A stretch of 64,000 bases of DNA from Thalassospira mesophila (GCF_002115755.1 NZ_JFKA01000001.1:186001-250000), one strand, 5' to 3'; positions 44,626-54,678 are shown, counted from the stretch's first letter. Notes: generated by a model not told the origin, from the sequence alone. Made by a program: numbers and translations.

Positions 44626-45684
44626 TTAACCAATCAGTCGCCCGACCAGTTTGGCGGTATAGTCGACCAGCGGAATAATGCGGGCATAATTGATCCGCGT
44701 CGGTCCGACAACCCCGATTGCGCCGACAATGCTTCCTTCGGCGTTCTGATAGGGCGATATCACCATCGACAAACCCGATCCACCAAACAGCTTGTTTTCG
44801 GTGCCGATAAAAATCTGAACCCCTTCGGCGTCTGATGTAACGTCCAAAAGCTCGATCATCTGGTCTCGGGCTTCCAAAACATTAAACAGCCGTCGAACGG
44901 TTTCAAGCTGTTCGATGGTCGCAATATTTTCCAACAGCTGGGATTGCCCCTTAATGATCAGGGATGAATCTTTCACCCCGCCTGCCCAGGTCGCAATGCC
45001 TGCATCAATCAGATTAGCCGATAAAACGTCCAGCTCGGTCTGAATGCGGTCGCGCTCGCGTGCGACCAGAAGGCGTGCATCATCAAGAGTCTTTCCAGCT
45101 AGCTGCGTATTTAGATAATTCGCCGCTTCTGTCAATGCCGAGGTCGGCAAATTGGCCGGAACATCGACAATGCGGTTTTCCACACTGCCATTTTGCGCGA
45201 CCAGCACTGCCAGCACCTTGCCCGGTGAAAGAGGCACAAATTCGATTTGTTTAAGGCGTAATCCGTCGGTTTTCGGCGCAACTACCAACCCGGCACAGCG
45301 CGACAGACCCGATAACATGCTGGTGGCTTCACCCAGCATTTCATCAAGGGAATAGCCCGCCCGTTCGCAGTTTTTGGTTAGCTGGTCGCGCTCGGCATGG
45401 GGAAGGTCGCCAACCTCCATCAGGGCATTTACAAACAGCCTTAATCCTTTTTCGCTGGGCAAGCGCCCGGCAGAAATATGCGGCGCCACCAAAAGCCCCT
45501 GATCTTCAAGATCGGACATGACATTGCGCACGGTGGCCGCCGAAAGCTTTTCCGACATCCGCCGCGCGATGGTGCGCGAGCCGATCGGTTCACCGGTTTC
45601 AACATAGGCGTCCACGATCTGACGAAACACCTCGCGGGATCGTTCATTCAGATCGCCCAGCATTGTGTTGTCCATAAGCGCCAT
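44626..45684 (-). CDS. hrcA: Heat-inducible transcription repressor HrcA
   Basis: Repressor of groESL/dnaK-type operons through CIRCE elements. The 352-aa protein has the N-terminal winged helix (YVETGEPIGSRTIARRMSEKLSAATVRNVMSDLEDQGLL, in parts 29-68), then SAGRLPSEKGLRLFVNALM, a GAF-like middle domain, and the C-terminal GSGLSMVISPYQNAEGSIVGAIGVVGPTRINYARIIPLVDYTA (in parts). I saw no CIRCE sequence in this intergenic region. Divergent from rph. Confidence 0.95.
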   Translation of the reverse strand: MALMDNTMLGDLNERSREVFRQIVDAYVETGEPIGSRTIARRMSEKLSAATVRNVMSDLEDQGLLVAPHISAGRLPSEKGLRLFVNALMEVGDLPHAERDQLTKNCERAGYSLDEMLGEATSMLSGLSRCAGLVVAPKTDGLRLKQIEFVPLSPGKVLAVLVAQNGSVENRIVDVPANLPTSALTEAANYLNTQLAGKTLDDARLLVARERDRIQTELDVLSANLIDAGIATWAGGVKDSSLIIKGQSQLLENIATIEQLETVRRLFNVLEARDQMIELLDVTSDAEGVQIFIGTENKLFGGSGLSMVISPYQNAEGSIVGAIGVVGPTRINYARIIPLVDYTAKLVGRLIG

Positions 45685-45946
45685 TTAAAACCTTGTTACA
45701 TGCGGTTTTGCTATATTTACCTGAATTTAGACAGCGCGTATCGCGTCGTCAATTGCGCGCTGTTGCAGGGCAGGGCGGAGAATTTGGTTGATTGTCCTTT
45801 GTACGATTGTTTTCGGGCCAGGGATACAGGCGAAACCGGCGAAAATGCTGGACCTTTGGGGGATGGAGCATTAGCTTGGCCCCATTCCAGATCTGGTCCG
45901 GATATGGCTCCGGTCTCTCTATTCATTTTGTTATGAGGTTCCCTTC

Positions 45947-46663
45947 ATGCGTCCTTCCGGTCGTTCCCTTGATCAGCTTCGCGATATCACCATCGAAACC
46001 GGTGTCAGCAAATATGCCGAAGGCTCCTGTCTGATTAAATTCGGCGATACCCATGTTTTGTGTACCGCAACGGTTGAAGACAAGGTGCCGGGCTGGATGC
46101 GCAATTCGGGCAAGGGCTGGATCACCGCTGAATATGGCATGTTGCCGCGCGCAACCGATTCGCGCATGCAGCGCGAAGCCACCCGTGGCGGCCAGTCGGG
46201 CCGGACCCAGGAAATTCAGCGTCTGATTGGCCGTTCCATCCGCGCAGTAACCGACCTTAAAGCCATGGGCGAAATGCAAATGCGCCTTGATTGTGATGTT
46301 ATCCAGGCCGATGGCGGCACGCGTACAGCCTCCATTACCGGGGCCTATATTGCCGCTCATATCGCCTTTCAGGGTGTTCGTCGTTTGGGCATGATCAAGG
46401 AAATTCCGTTTACCCATGCCGTTGCCGCCATTTCATGTGGCCTTTACAAAGGCACGCCGGTTCTCGACCTTGATTACGCCGAAGACAGCAATGCCGGGGC
46501 GGATGCCAATTTTGTGCTGGCCGGGAATGGCGGGCTGGTTGAAGTGCAGGCCACTGCCGAAGATGTACCGTTTGAACGTGATGCCTTTGATCAGATGCTT
46601 GATCTGGCGCGTAAGGGCTGTGACGAGCTGTTTGCCAAACAGCGCGCGGCTTTGGGCCTGTGA
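45947..46663 (+). CDS. rph: Ribonuclease PH
   Basis: Phosphorolytic exonuclease trimming tRNA 3' ends. The 238-aa protein begins [19 protein letters not shown] and carries [34 protein letters not shown] and [19 protein letters not shown], the RNase PH active-site and phosphate-binding blocks. The C-terminus is intact. Conserved divergent pairing with hrcA; followed by rdgB. Confidence 0.97.
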   Translation: MRPSGRSLDQLRDITIETGVSKYAEGSCLIKFGDTHVLCTATVEDKVPGWMRNSGKGWITAEYGMLPRATDSRMQREATRGGQSGRTQEIQRLIGRSIRAVTDLKAMGEMQMRLDCDVIQADGGTRTASITGAYIAAHIAFQGVRRLGMIKEIPFTHAVAAISCGLYKGTPVLDLDYAEDSNAGADANFVLAGNGGLVEVQATAEDVPFERDAFDQMLDLARKGCDELFAKQRAALGL

Positions 46664-46750
46664 TTTGGTGATTGGCCATTTACCATCTGGCCAGGGATGA
46701 AACCCGTTCAATCGTAATAATTCTTAATCCAGATACCTGCAGGCCGGAAA

Positions 46751-47347
46751 ATGGTACGTCGCTTTACGGAAAAAAAGCTGGTTATTGCCAGCCATAACAA
46801 AGGCAAGATCGTTGAAATTGCCGAACTTCTGGCCCCTTTCGGGATCGAAGTGGTGTCGGCGGGTGATTTGGGCCTGCCCGAACCCGAAGAAACCGAAAAC
46901 TCGTTTATCGGCAACGCGCAATTAAAGGCGCTTGCCGCGGCACGGGCGGCAAACCTGCCGGCCTTGGCCGACGATTCGGGCATGGCAGTGTGGGCGCTGG
47001 ATGGCGCGCCGGGCATTTATTCGGCCCGTTGGGCCGGCCCGGACCGCGATTTTGATATGGCGATGCAAAAGGTGCAAACGGCGGTGGGTAATCATCCCGA
47101 CCGTCGGGCCGATTTTATCTGTGCCCTGTCGCTGGCCTGGCCTGATGACCATGTTGAAAATTTTGAAGGCCGGATTGAAGGCGATCTGGTTTGGCCCAAA
47201 CGTGGAAAAAACGGCTTTGGCTATGACCCGATGTTTCAGCCCCGCGGGTATGAGCAAACTTTTGGCGAAATGCCTGCGGCCAAAAAGCATGACATGAGCC
47301 ACCGGGCCCGTGCCTTTAATTTGCTGGTGAAAGCCTGTTTTGCATAA
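46751..47347 (+). CDS. rdgB: XTP/dITP pyrophosphatase (Ham1/RdgB)
   Basis: House-cleaning enzyme removing non-canonical purine triphosphates. The 198-aa protein has the N-terminal nucleotide-binding motif [11 protein letters not shown], the [10 protein letters not shown] metal/substrate segment, [25 protein letters not shown] (in parts) and the C-terminal [20 protein letters not shown] and SHRARAF. Located between rph and hemW, as in many alphaproteobacteria. Confidence 0.96.
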   Translation: MVRRFTEKKLVIASHNKGKIVEIAELLAPFGIEVVSAGDLGLPEPEETENSFIGNAQLKALAAARAANLPALADDSGMAVWALDGAPGIYSARWAGPDRDFDMAMQKVQTAVGNHPDRRADFICALSLAWPDDHVENFEGRIEGDLVWPKRGKNGFGYDPMFQPRGYEQTFGEMPAAKKHDMSHRARAFNLLVKACFA

Positions 47348-47371
47348 CGGCCTGTTTCGCCTTATCTGATA

Positions 47372-47410
47372 TCAGGCACCGTCGGTTGATATCGTCGGTG
47401 CCTGAATTTT
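47372..47410 (+). terminator. Terminator between rdgB and hemW
   Basis: A TCAGGCACCG/CGGTGCCTGA stem (10 bp) followed by ATTTT. It separates rdgB from hemW, so hemW may have its own promoter. Confidence 0.7.
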
Positions 47411-47477
47411 ATCAGCCATATTAATCGGCCCCGCCCCCAAGGGGCCAGTCTTCCCGCTGCCATGAAAGACCATACCG

Positions 47478-48665
47478 TTGATAACGCCCGAAACCGTCCC
47501 GTTTGGCATTTATATCCATTGGCCGTTTTGCCTGTCGAAATGCCCTTATTGCGATTTCAACAGCCATGTCGCCAATCATGTGGATCATACCCGCTGGCGG
47601 GCGGCGTTGCGGGCGGAACTGGCGGTGGGTGCGGCCCGTCACCCCGACCGGGTTGTGGGATCAATATTTTTTGGCGGGGGCACGCCGTCCCTGATGGACC
47701 CGGAAACAGCCGGGGCGCTGATTGCGGATATCAAAACATACTGGCGGGTGGCTGATGATGTTGAAATCACGCTTGAAGCCAACCCCGGCACGGTCGAGAT
47801 TGACCGTTTTTCCGCCTTTGCTGCCAATGGTATCAACCGGGTGTCGCTGGGTATTCAGGCGTTAAACGACCGCGATCTGGAATTTCTGGGTCGGGTGCAT
47901 AACGCTGCTGAAGCCCGACGTGCCCTTGATGTGGCAGCCACGGTGTTTGACCGATTTTCGTTTGACCTTATTTATGCCCGACCCGACCACGACCCGACCG
48001 CCTGGCGCCGCGAATTGCGCGAAGGGCTTGAAATCGCCAACGGGCATATCTCGCTTTATCAGCTAACGATCGAGCCGGGAACGCGGTTTTATACCCTGCA
48101 TCAGCGCGGCGAGCTAAAGGTTCCGGGCGAAGACCTTGCCGCCGAGCTTTACGACATTACCCAGGAAGAAACCGAACTGGCCGGGTATGGCTGTTACGAG
48201 GTTTCCAACCATGCCAAGCCGGGGCAGGAAAGCCGCCATAATCTGGTTTACTGGCGCTATGGCGATTATCTGGGCATTGGCCCCGGCGCGCATGGGCGTG
48301 AAGCCGTGGTCGGTGCTGACGGGCAGATTACGCCGATGGCGGTGCGCCGCCACCGTGCGCCTGATATCTGGCTGGACCGGGTTGAAAAACTTGGCCATGG
48401 CACCCGGGAAGAAGTGGTGCTGGACCGTGACGAACGATTGATTGAAATGGTGATGATGGGCTTGCGCCTCAACGAGGCGATTCCCCTGTCGCGGTTTGAC
48501 CGGGTGGCGGGGGCTGGCCCGCGTGATGTGCTGGATGCTGAACGCCTCGAAACCCTGATCGTTTCGGGCGATCTGGTGTGTGACGGGGCCGGTTTGCGCG
48601 CCACACAGCAGGGCCGTAACCGGTTGAACGGCGTTCTGGGCTATCTTTTCGAACCTTCGGTTTAA
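47478..48665 (+). CDS. hemW: Radical SAM haem chaperone HemW
   Basis: HemW is a radical SAM protein, formerly called a coproporphyrinogen III oxidase, now viewed as a haem chaperone. The 395-aa protein has the cluster motif C18-x3-C22-x2-C25 (HWPFCLSKCPYC), then FFGGGTPSLM and GIQALNDRDLEFLGRVHN. No in-frame ATG fits; TTG at 47478 gives a normal N-terminus (about 10 residues before IYIHWPFC). An ATG at 47462 is out of frame. The ribosome-binding site is weak. Confidence 0.92.
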   Translation: MITPETVPFGIYIHWPFCLSKCPYCDFNSHVANHVDHTRWRAALRAELAVGAARHPDRVVGSIFFGGGTPSLMDPETAGALIADIKTYWRVADDVEITLEANPGTVEIDRFSAFAANGINRVSLGIQALNDRDLEFLGRVHNAAEARRALDVAATVFDRFSFDLIYARPDHDPTAWRRELREGLEIANGHISLYQLTIEPGTRFYTLHQRGELKVPGEDLAAELYDITQEETELAGYGCYEVSNHAKPGQESRHNLVYWRYGDYLGIGPGAHGREAVVGADGQITPMAVRRHRAPDIWLDRVEKLGHGTREEVVLDRDERLIEMVMMGLRLNEAIPLSRFDRVAGAGPRDVLDAERLETLIVSGDLVCDGAGLRATQQGRNRLNGVLGYLFEPSV

Positions 48666-48745
48666 GGGGAATGGCGGATTTTTGCCGTTTTTAGGGCTTG
48701 GCAAAAAAACAGCGAAAAGATCGGCAGAAACTTTGAAAAAGTTTG

Positions 48746-48773
48746 TTGACACTTGTTTGTCAGCGCGTATATT
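48746..48773 (+). promoter_or_regulatory. Sigma-70 type promoter of tRNA-Leu
   Basis: TTGACA, 16-nt spacer, TATATT, followed by a GC-rich stretch. The start would be about 40 nt upstream of the mature tRNA 5' end. Confidence 0.8.
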
Positions 48774-48821
48774 CCGCCCCGTTCCGGACGACAAATCCGG
48801 AGCAAACCAGACAGCCCCTAA

Positions 48822-48908
<87 letters not shown>

Positions 48909-48950
48909 TACCCCAGTACATCTAACGATGTGCTGGGGTATTGTCGTTTC
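48909..48950 (+). terminator. Terminator of tRNA-Leu
   Basis: A TACCCCAGTACATC/GATGTGCTGGGGTA stem (14 bp, one G-U) with a TAAC loop, then TTGTCGTTTC. It begins directly after the tRNA CCA. Confidence 0.85.
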
Positions 48951-49001
48951 GGGGTGGTTTTTGTCTTTGCAGTGGGTTGCCGATATCGCTAGAACAGCTT
49001 A

Positions 49002-49952
49002 ATGCAGATTTGGCGAATGGGGGCGCGGGTGCCAGATATCAGTTATGTTCTGCCGGTTTTTAACAAGGCCGCCGCCCTGCCGTTTTTTATCCAGTCCCTG
49101 TGTGATCAGACCGGGGAATTTTCCGCCGAATATATTTTCGTTGATGATGTTTCAAGCGATGACTCGCTTGCTGTGTTGCGTGCGCGCACAGCGGATATGG
49201 CAAATGTGCAAATCATTGAAAACACCCGCAATGCTGGCCCGGCCATCCGGCTTAATCAGGGGGCGGCACTGGCGAGTGGCAAATATCTCGCCCTGTTTGA
49301 TTGCGATGAAGTTTTGGCCCCCAATGCCATTGCCACTTTGCTGAGCCTTGCCACCCGCCATGATGGCGACATGGTGCATGGCAAATGGCATAAAACCAAC
49401 GATCCGATTGAGCAGATACAGGCCGTGGTGATTGCCCCCGATGTGACAAGCACGGTGTTTGAAAACCCGCTGGAGCGGGTGTTGGGCCGGGGGATTGTAC
49501 GCATGACCTGGCTTGTGGAACGGGCCTTGTTTTTGCAGGCTGGTGGATGCGATGAGCAAGTGTTTGTACAAGATGAATCGCTGCCATTGCGGTTGGCCGC
49601 CCATGCGCGCTGCCTGGTCGATAGTGCGGCGATTGTTACCTGGGTGCCCGATGCCGGAAGCCATTTGTCGGATAACAAAATTCAGCAGCATCACGACCGC
49701 TTCATGACGTTTTATCATTTTTTGCGCCAAAACCCTGATTTACCGACCAAAAACCGGGCGCAACTGGCAATGAAATGTGTTTCTGCCGCGCGTAAAGCCT
49801 TGCGCGACGGGTGTGCCATGCCCGGTTTCAAAGTTCAGTTTGCCTATTTGGCGGCCAAGCTTGGCCTGTTATCGGCGGACAGCCCCCTGATTGACACTTT
49901 CCATGACGCCTTTGCCCAAGTTCCCGCCATCCGGAGGCCTGATAACCCGTGA
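49002..49952 (+). CDS. Family 2 glycosyltransferase
   Basis: 316-aa GT-A glycosyltransferase: SYVLPVFNKAAALPFFIQSL (14-33), VDDVSSDDS (47-55), NTRNAGPAIRLNQGAALASGKYLALFD (in parts) and the metal-binding D100-C-D102. No membrane helix. The start may be the first ATG or an internal ATG/GTG a few codons on. It overlaps the next gene by 4 nt (GTGA), so the pair is an operon for a surface polysaccharide. The sugar is unknown. Confidence 0.85.
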   Translation: MQIWRMGARVPDISYVLPVFNKAAALPFFIQSLCDQTGEFSAEYIFVDDVSSDDSLAVLRARTADMANVQIIENTRNAGPAIRLNQGAALASGKYLALFDCDEVLAPNAIATLLSLATRHDGDMVHGKWHKTNDPIEQIQAVVIAPDVTSTVFENPLERVLGRGIVRMTWLVERALFLQAGGCDEQVFVQDESLPLRLAAHARCLVDSAAIVTWVPDAGSHLSDNKIQQHHDRFMTFYHFLRQNPDLPTKNRAQLAMKCVSAARKALRDGCAMPGFKVQFAYLAAKLGLLSADSPLIDTFHDAFAQVPAIRRPDNP

Positions 49953-51232
49953 CCAAATTTGCCGTTGCCCTGCCTTACAGTGATAAAATTGAACGTCGCC
50001 TGCATTTGGCGGCGTTGGTGTTTTTGTGTCTGATCCCGACTTTTTTGCTATTTGCCCGCGGGGCGGCCGATGTGTCGCTGGTGCTGGTGGGGCTGCTGTT
50101 TCTGACCCGCAGTACATTGCGGCATGACTGGGCGTGGGCACGCCAGATCGATATTGCGGTTTTGTTGCTGGCTTTGCTGATGCTGGTGGTTGTGGTGGCC
50201 CCTTTTGGTGAATATCCCGGTAAAAACTTGTCGCGCGGGCTGATTTGGGTGCGATTTGTGGTATTTTATGCCGCCATTAGCCGCTGGGTTCTGGTCGATA
50301 AGCTCGCAATCCGGGTGGTGTGTTATGCCACCTTTGCCGCCCTGATGGTTGGGGCGCTTGATGGGGTTTATCAGTTTATTACGGGCTATTCGCTGTTGGG
50401 CGGACAGGGCATGGTTGCAAACGGAAATCGGCTGACCGGGCCGCTCGACCGCCCCAATATTGGCAGCTATTTGTCAAAGCTGGCATTCGGCGTTATGGCG
50501 CTGGCTTTTGTCGCGCGTGAGCAACTGGGGGAAAAACGTCCGCTGGCGATCGGGGCCGGGGTGATGGTGCCGGTGCTGGCGGTTATTTTTCTTAGCGGGG
50601 AGCGTGCCGCCAGTGTTTTAACCCTGATGGGGCTGGTTGCGGTTGTGATCGGTCTGTTTATCAGCGGTGGTCGCGCCCGGGTGCTGTCGATATTTCTGGG
50701 TGCGGTTGGCGTTGCCGGAATTGGCCTTTTGTTATCGTCAAGTGATCGTATCGCCGGGCGGGTGGCGGCATTGGGAGCGGTTGTATCGGATTATGCAGAC
50801 TCGATTTATGGGCAACTGGCTCTGATGGGCTGGCGCTTTTTTACCCAAAACCCTTTGACCGGTATTGGTATGGGCAGTTTTGAAAAAGTTTGCCGCGCGC
50901 AACAGCCGCCGGAATCGCTGCAATTTGGCTGTTACCCGCATCCTCATAATATTTATGCCGAATGGCTGGCCAGTAGTGGCCTTGTCGGAACGGTGCCATG
51001 GCTGGCTTTTGTTGGAATTGTCATTTGGGCGGGGCTGCGCTTGATCCGCGCAGGGCATACGCAAACGGTGCTGGTGGCGTTGTATCTGGCGACCTTGAAT
51101 GCCTCGTTTTTTCCCTTTGCCGCGACCCAAAGTGCCTTTTCAAACTGGCCCGCGATTTTGGCCTGGATGTCAATCGGCTGTGCGGTGGCGGCTTTGAATG
51201 TTTTTAAACGTTCCTGTCCCACCACGGCCTGA
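49949..51232 (+). CDS. O-antigen ligase / Wzy-like polymerase family membrane protein
   Basis: 427 aa, GTG start overlapping the upstream glycosyltransferase gene. About 11-12 hydrophobic segments. The O-antigen ligase features are the GPLDRPNIGSYLSKLAFG stretch, the ALMGWRFFTQNPLTGIGMGSF loop (in parts) and PHPHNIYAEWLASSGLVGTVPWLAFVG (in parts), with His-Asn in the large periplasmic loop. It would join or polymerise glycan on lipid A core or a lipid carrier. Whether it is a ligase (WaaL) or polymerase (Wzy) cannot be told. Confidence 0.85.
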   Translation: MTKFAVALPYSDKIERRLHLAALVFLCLIPTFLLFARGAADVSLVLVGLLFLTRSTLRHDWAWARQIDIAVLLLALLMLVVVVAPFGEYPGKNLSRGLIWVRFVVFYAAISRWVLVDKLAIRVVCYATFAALMVGALDGVYQFITGYSLLGGQGMVANGNRLTGPLDRPNIGSYLSKLAFGVMALAFVAREQLGEKRPLAIGAGVMVPVLAVIFLSGERAASVLTLMGLVAVVIGLFISGGRARVLSIFLGAVGVAGIGLLLSSSDRIAGRVAALGAVVSDYADSIYGQLALMGWRFFTQNPLTGIGMGSFEKVCRAQQPPESLQFGCYPHPHNIYAEWLASSGLVGTVPWLAFVGIVIWAGLRLIRAGHTQTVLVALYLATLNASFFPFAATQSAFSNWPAILAWMSIGCAVAALNVFKRSCPTTA

Positions 51233-51379
51233 AGCCCCCGCTTTTACAAATACGATGTCTGACGGGCGAAATTTTGCCTGTTTTACGAGCAATATCGGTT
51301 GATCCGGGGTGTCTTTTGCATCGCGGGCGCGGCGTTGCTGTGTTAAGACAGGGCCAAACTTTCAGACCGGAGAATCGCG

Positions 51380-51991
51380 ATGACAAACTACCTCCATCAC
51401 GGAGATTTGCCCGACGGGCTTGATCTTGGCAAAATTGTTGCGATCGACAGCGAAACGATGGGGTTGAACCCGCATCGCGACCGTTTGTGTGTGGTGCAAT
51501 TGTCGTCTGGCGACGGAGATGCGCATTTGGTCAAATTTGATGGCGCTGATTACAGCGCGCCGAATTTGAAAAAAATGCTGGCCGATCCTGACGTGCTGAA
51601 ACTGTTCCATTTTGGCCGTTTCGATATTGCCGTGATGGATGCTTATCTTGGTGTGCGCTGTGCGCCGGTTTATTGCACCAAAATCGCCTCGAAACTGATC
51701 CGTACCTATACTGACCGTCACGGGTTGAAGGATCTGGTGCGCGAACTGGTGGGGATTGAAATTTCCAAACAGCAGCAAAGTTCGGACTGGGGTGCGCCCG
51801 AGCTGACCGACGAGCAAATCGCCTATGCCGCCAGCGACGTTTTGTATCTTCATAAAATGAAAGAAGAGCTTGATCGTCGCCTGAAACGCGAAGGCCGTAT
51901 GGAAATTGCCCAGTCCTGTTTTGATTTCCTGCCGACCCGTGCCAGCCTGGACCTTGCAGGATGGGCTGAATCAGACATCTTTGCCCATTAG
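51380..51991 (+). CDS. Ribonuclease D-like 3'-5' exonuclease (DEDDy)
   Basis: 203-aa exonuclease domain protein. DEDDy residues are visible: D23 and E25 (AIDSETMGL), D82 (FGRFDIAVM), Y149 and D153 (QIAYAASDVLYL). It lacks the HRDC domains of full RNase D, like the short alphaproteobacterial form. Probably trims structured RNA 3' ends. It precedes kdsD, the normal neighbour in this lineage. Confidence 0.92.
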   Translation: MTNYLHHGDLPDGLDLGKIVAIDSETMGLNPHRDRLCVVQLSSGDGDAHLVKFDGADYSAPNLKKMLADPDVLKLFHFGRFDIAVMDAYLGVRCAPVYCTKIASKLIRTYTDRHGLKDLVRELVGIEISKQQQSSDWGAPELTDEQIAYAASDVLYLHKMKEELDRRLKREGRMEIAQSCFDFLPTRASLDLAGWAESDIFAH

Positions 51992-52106
51992 GACCCTGTT
52001 TGTTGCCCGTTATTTTTTGGCGGGCAGTGATCCCGGTTATTGACACATTTTTGCGCCAGTGAAGCCCGGTTGTTGATGACATCGCAATCGGGCCGGGTGC
52101 GGACCG

Positions 52107-53099
52107 ATGATAATAAAGAAGCCCATGACAGTTACCGAAGCTGAAAAAAACGATATTGCCGTTGCCCGCAAGGTCTTGAGCCTTGAAGCTGCTGCCCTTG
52201 AGGAGCTGGCACAATCGTTAAATGGCGATTTTTGTCGTGCTATTACCCTGATCGAAGGGTTAAAGGGCCGACTGGTGATAACCGGCATGGGCAAAAGCGG
52301 CCATATCGCCAAAAAGGTGGCTGCCACGTTTGCCTCAACCGGCACGCCGTCGTTTTTTGTTCATCCCGCCGAGGCCAGCCATGGCGATCTGGGCATGATT
52401 GGGCAGGATGACGCGGTTCTGGCAATGTCCAATTCGGGTGAAACCCCCGAACTGTCCGATATTATTGCCTATACCCGGCGCTTTCATATTCCACTCATCG
52501 GCATGACCCGCCGGGCGGAAAGCTCGCTTGGCAGTCAGTGCGATTTTCCGCTGGTTCTGCCCAACAGTGTCGAGGCCTGCCCCAACCGTCAGGCCCCGAC
52601 CACATCGACCACAGCAATGCTGGCGCTGGGCGATGCCCTGGCCGTGGCCCTGATGGAACGGCGCGGTTTTAGTGCCGACGATTTTCGCACATTTCATCCT
52701 GGTGGCAAGCTGGGCCAGCGTTTGTTGCGGGTACGCGAAGTGATGCATGGTGCGGACCAGTTACCAACCATCTCGATGAAGGCCCGCATGGCTGATGCGC
52801 TAATGGAAATGACGGGCAAGTCATTTGGCTGTGTCGGTGTGGTGGACGATGCCGGGAAACTTGCCGGGATTGTGACCGATGGCGATTTGCGCCGTCACAT
52901 GACTGATGATCTGGTGTCGCGCCCGGTTGAAACCGTGATGACGTGCAATCCCAAGGCGATTACGGCTGATTTGCTGGCGGTCGAGGCGCTGGCGATTATG
53001 AATGATCGCAGTATCACATCGCTGTTTGTGGTGGATGATCAGGGTGTGCCCTGTGGCCTTGTCCATATCCATGATCTGTTGCGTCTCGGAGTAGCCTGA
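52107..53099 (+). CDS. kdsD: Arabinose-5-phosphate isomerase (KdsD/KpsF)
   Basis: Interconverts ribulose-5-P and arabinose-5-P, the first step of KDO synthesis for LPS. The 330-aa protein has an N-terminal SIS domain (ITGMGKSGHIAKKVAATFASTG, HPAEASHGDLGMI, SNSGETPEL) and two C-terminal CBS domains (EVMHGADQLPTIS; PVETVMTCNPKAI). The ATG at 52107 is used; another ATG six codons on (MTVTEAEK) is equally good. It heads the kdsD-lptC-lptA-lptB run. Confidence 0.94.
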   Translation: MIIKKPMTVTEAEKNDIAVARKVLSLEAAALEELAQSLNGDFCRAITLIEGLKGRLVITGMGKSGHIAKKVAATFASTGTPSFFVHPAEASHGDLGMIGQDDAVLAMSNSGETPELSDIIAYTRRFHIPLIGMTRRAESSLGSQCDFPLVLPNSVEACPNRQAPTTSTTAMLALGDALAVALMERRGFSADDFRTFHPGGKLGQRLLRVREVMHGADQLPTISMKARMADALMEMTGKSFGCVGVVDDAGKLAGIVTDGDLRRHMTDDLVSRPVETVMTCNPKAITADLLAVEALAIMNDRSITSLFVVDDQGVPCGLVHIHDLLRLGVA

Positions 53100-53101
53100 A
53101 C

Positions 53102-53812
53102 ATGTGCGCGGATCGTTCAGATACACCGGAAAGCGAGGCGCATAACCCGCGGTCGCGTGACCGGATGTCGTCGACCCGGCGCAATGTTAAAATCAATCCG
53201 TTTCGCCGCAGCGTTGTTTTGATGCTAAAGTTAATTCTGCCGATGGTTGCGGCGGCGTTGCTGGCACTGGTAGTTTTGTGGCCCCAGATCGAACAGGTAC
53301 AGGAAAACGGGTTTCATCTTGGTTTTTCCAGCTCGCCCGATGATCTGATGGAAAATGTTGCCATGAGCAATCCGCGGTTTTTTGGTGTGGATGGCAACCG
53401 GCAACCTTTTACCGTAACGGCAACCGAAGCCGTCGAGCAGCGCAAGGATGGTGAAAGTGCGATGGAGCATGTTTTGCTCGACCGTCCGCAGGCCGACATG
53501 ACGTTAACCGATGGCACCTGGGTCGCCTTAACGGCAGACAAGGGGTTTTATACGGAAAGTAAGGGCAAGCTTGATTTAAATGGTGCTGTTAATATGTATC
53601 ACGACAAGGGGTTCGAGATTCATACAGAAAGTGCCGAAATCAGGTTAAGTCAGGGCAATGCCAGCGGCACCGACCCGGTCGACGGGCAGGGGCCGTTTGG
53701 AACGATTAAGTCTGATTCAGGGTTTGAACTGGAAAATAAGGGGTCTGTTATTCATTTTCTGGGCAAATCGAAACTGACGATATTTGATAAGGCAATGAAA
53801 GGGAAATCATGA
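53102..53812 (+). CDS. lptC: LPS export periplasmic protein LptC
   Basis: Bitopic inner-membrane protein that hands LPS from LptBFG to LptA. The 236-aa protein has a basic N-terminus, one transmembrane helix (about 40-60, MLKLILPMVAAALLALVVLW) and a periplasmic beta-jellyroll domain (MSNPRFFGVDGNRQPFTVTA; KGFYTESKGKLDLNGAVNMY in part). The gap to kdsD is 2 nt and it overlaps lptA by 4 nt. Confidence 0.9.
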   Translation: MCADRSDTPESEAHNPRSRDRMSSTRRNVKINPFRRSVVLMLKLILPMVAAALLALVVLWPQIEQVQENGFHLGFSSSPDDLMENVAMSNPRFFGVDGNRQPFTVTATEAVEQRKDGESAMEHVLLDRPQADMTLTDGTWVALTADKGFYTESKGKLDLNGAVNMYHDKGFEIHTESAEIRLSQGNASGTDPVDGQGPFGTIKSDSGFELENKGSVIHFLGKSKLTIFDKAMKGKS

Positions 53813-54678
53813 TCAGAACGCCGCACGGGGGTGGGTTGTTATATGCGGCGACGCTTGTGGTTGGGCTTGCCTGTAGTGCCGCGACCAGCCCGGTTTTTGC
53901 AGCGCCGCTGGGCTTGACCCAGCAAGGTGCGGGCGGCCTTGATGTTGAATCCGATAATGGCATTGAATGGCGTCGCAACGACAGTGTGTTGATTGCGCGG
54001 GGCAATGCGTTTGCCCGCCGGGGTGATTCAAAGGTCAATAGCGACGAATTGCGGGCTTTTTATCGTGAAAGCGATGCCGGAACCGAGATTTACCGCTTGG
54101 AAGCACATGGTCATGTAAAATTATCGACCACGACCGATGTTGCCACCGGCGATCTGGCCATTTACGACATCGATCAGGCGGTGGTGGTGCTGACCGGGGA
54201 TAATTTGACATATAAAACCCCGACCGAAACCCTGACCGCCAAAGACAGCCTTGAATATTGGGAAGCCAAACACATGGCGGTGGCGCGCGGTAATGCCGTT
54301 GCGACATCCGAAGGGCGCAAATTGCGCGCCGATGTGTTAACGGCCCGGTTTATTCAGTCTGCCAAAGGCGACAACGAACTTGAACGCATTGATGGCTATG
54401 GCCATGTTACCATTGAAACCGCCACAGATTTTGTTGTGGGGGATCAAGGGGTTTATGATGCGAAAACGGGTATCGCGACCTTGACCGGATCGGTTAAGAT
54501 CACGCGCGGCAAGAACCAGTTGAACGGGGATCGCGCCGTTGTCGATTTAAAAACCGGAATTAGCCGCCTGATGGCAGATGGCAAGGGAGACGGTAAATCA
54601 CGGGTGCGTGGCTTGCTGGTTCCTGATAATGAAAAGAAACCCGAAGCAGGCAATAAGCCCGCTGGTAAAACAAACTGA
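53809..54678 (+). CDS. lptA: LPS transport periplasmic protein LptA (OstA domain)
   Basis: Periplasmic bridge protein for LPS. 289 aa with a signal peptide (ending near SPVFAAP). The OstA beta-jellyroll starts at IEWRRNDSVLIARGNAFARRGDSKVNSDEL (in parts) and repeats (SLEYWEAKHMAVARGNAV; GVYDAKTGIATLTGSVKITRGKNQLNGDRAVVDLKTG in parts). It is longer than E. coli LptA, with a charged, Lys/Pro-rich tail. ATGA overlap with lptC; lptB follows. Confidence 0.93.
   Translation: MIRTPHGGGLLYAATLVVGLACSAATSPVFAAPLGLTQQGAGGLDVESDNGIEWRRNDSVLIARGNAFARRGDSKVNSDELRAFYRESDAGTEIYRLEAHGHVKLSTTTDVATGDLAIYDIDQAVVVLTGDNLTYKTPTETLTAKDSLEYWEAKHMAVARGNAVATSEGRKLRADVLTARFIQSAKGDNELERIDGYGHVTIETATDFVVGDQGVYDAKTGIATLTGSVKITRGKNQLNGDRAVVDLKTGISRLMADGKGDGKSRVRGLLVPDNEKKPEAGNKPAGKTN

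Noticed and set aside
45685..45946. CIRCE element expected near hrcA
   Set aside because: No TTAGCACTC-N9-GAGTGCTAA-like sequence was found in the hrcA-rph gap.
52004..52026. TGCCCG/CGGGCA hairpin after the RNase D-like gene as terminator
   Set aside because: Short stem and no T-run after it; too weak to list.
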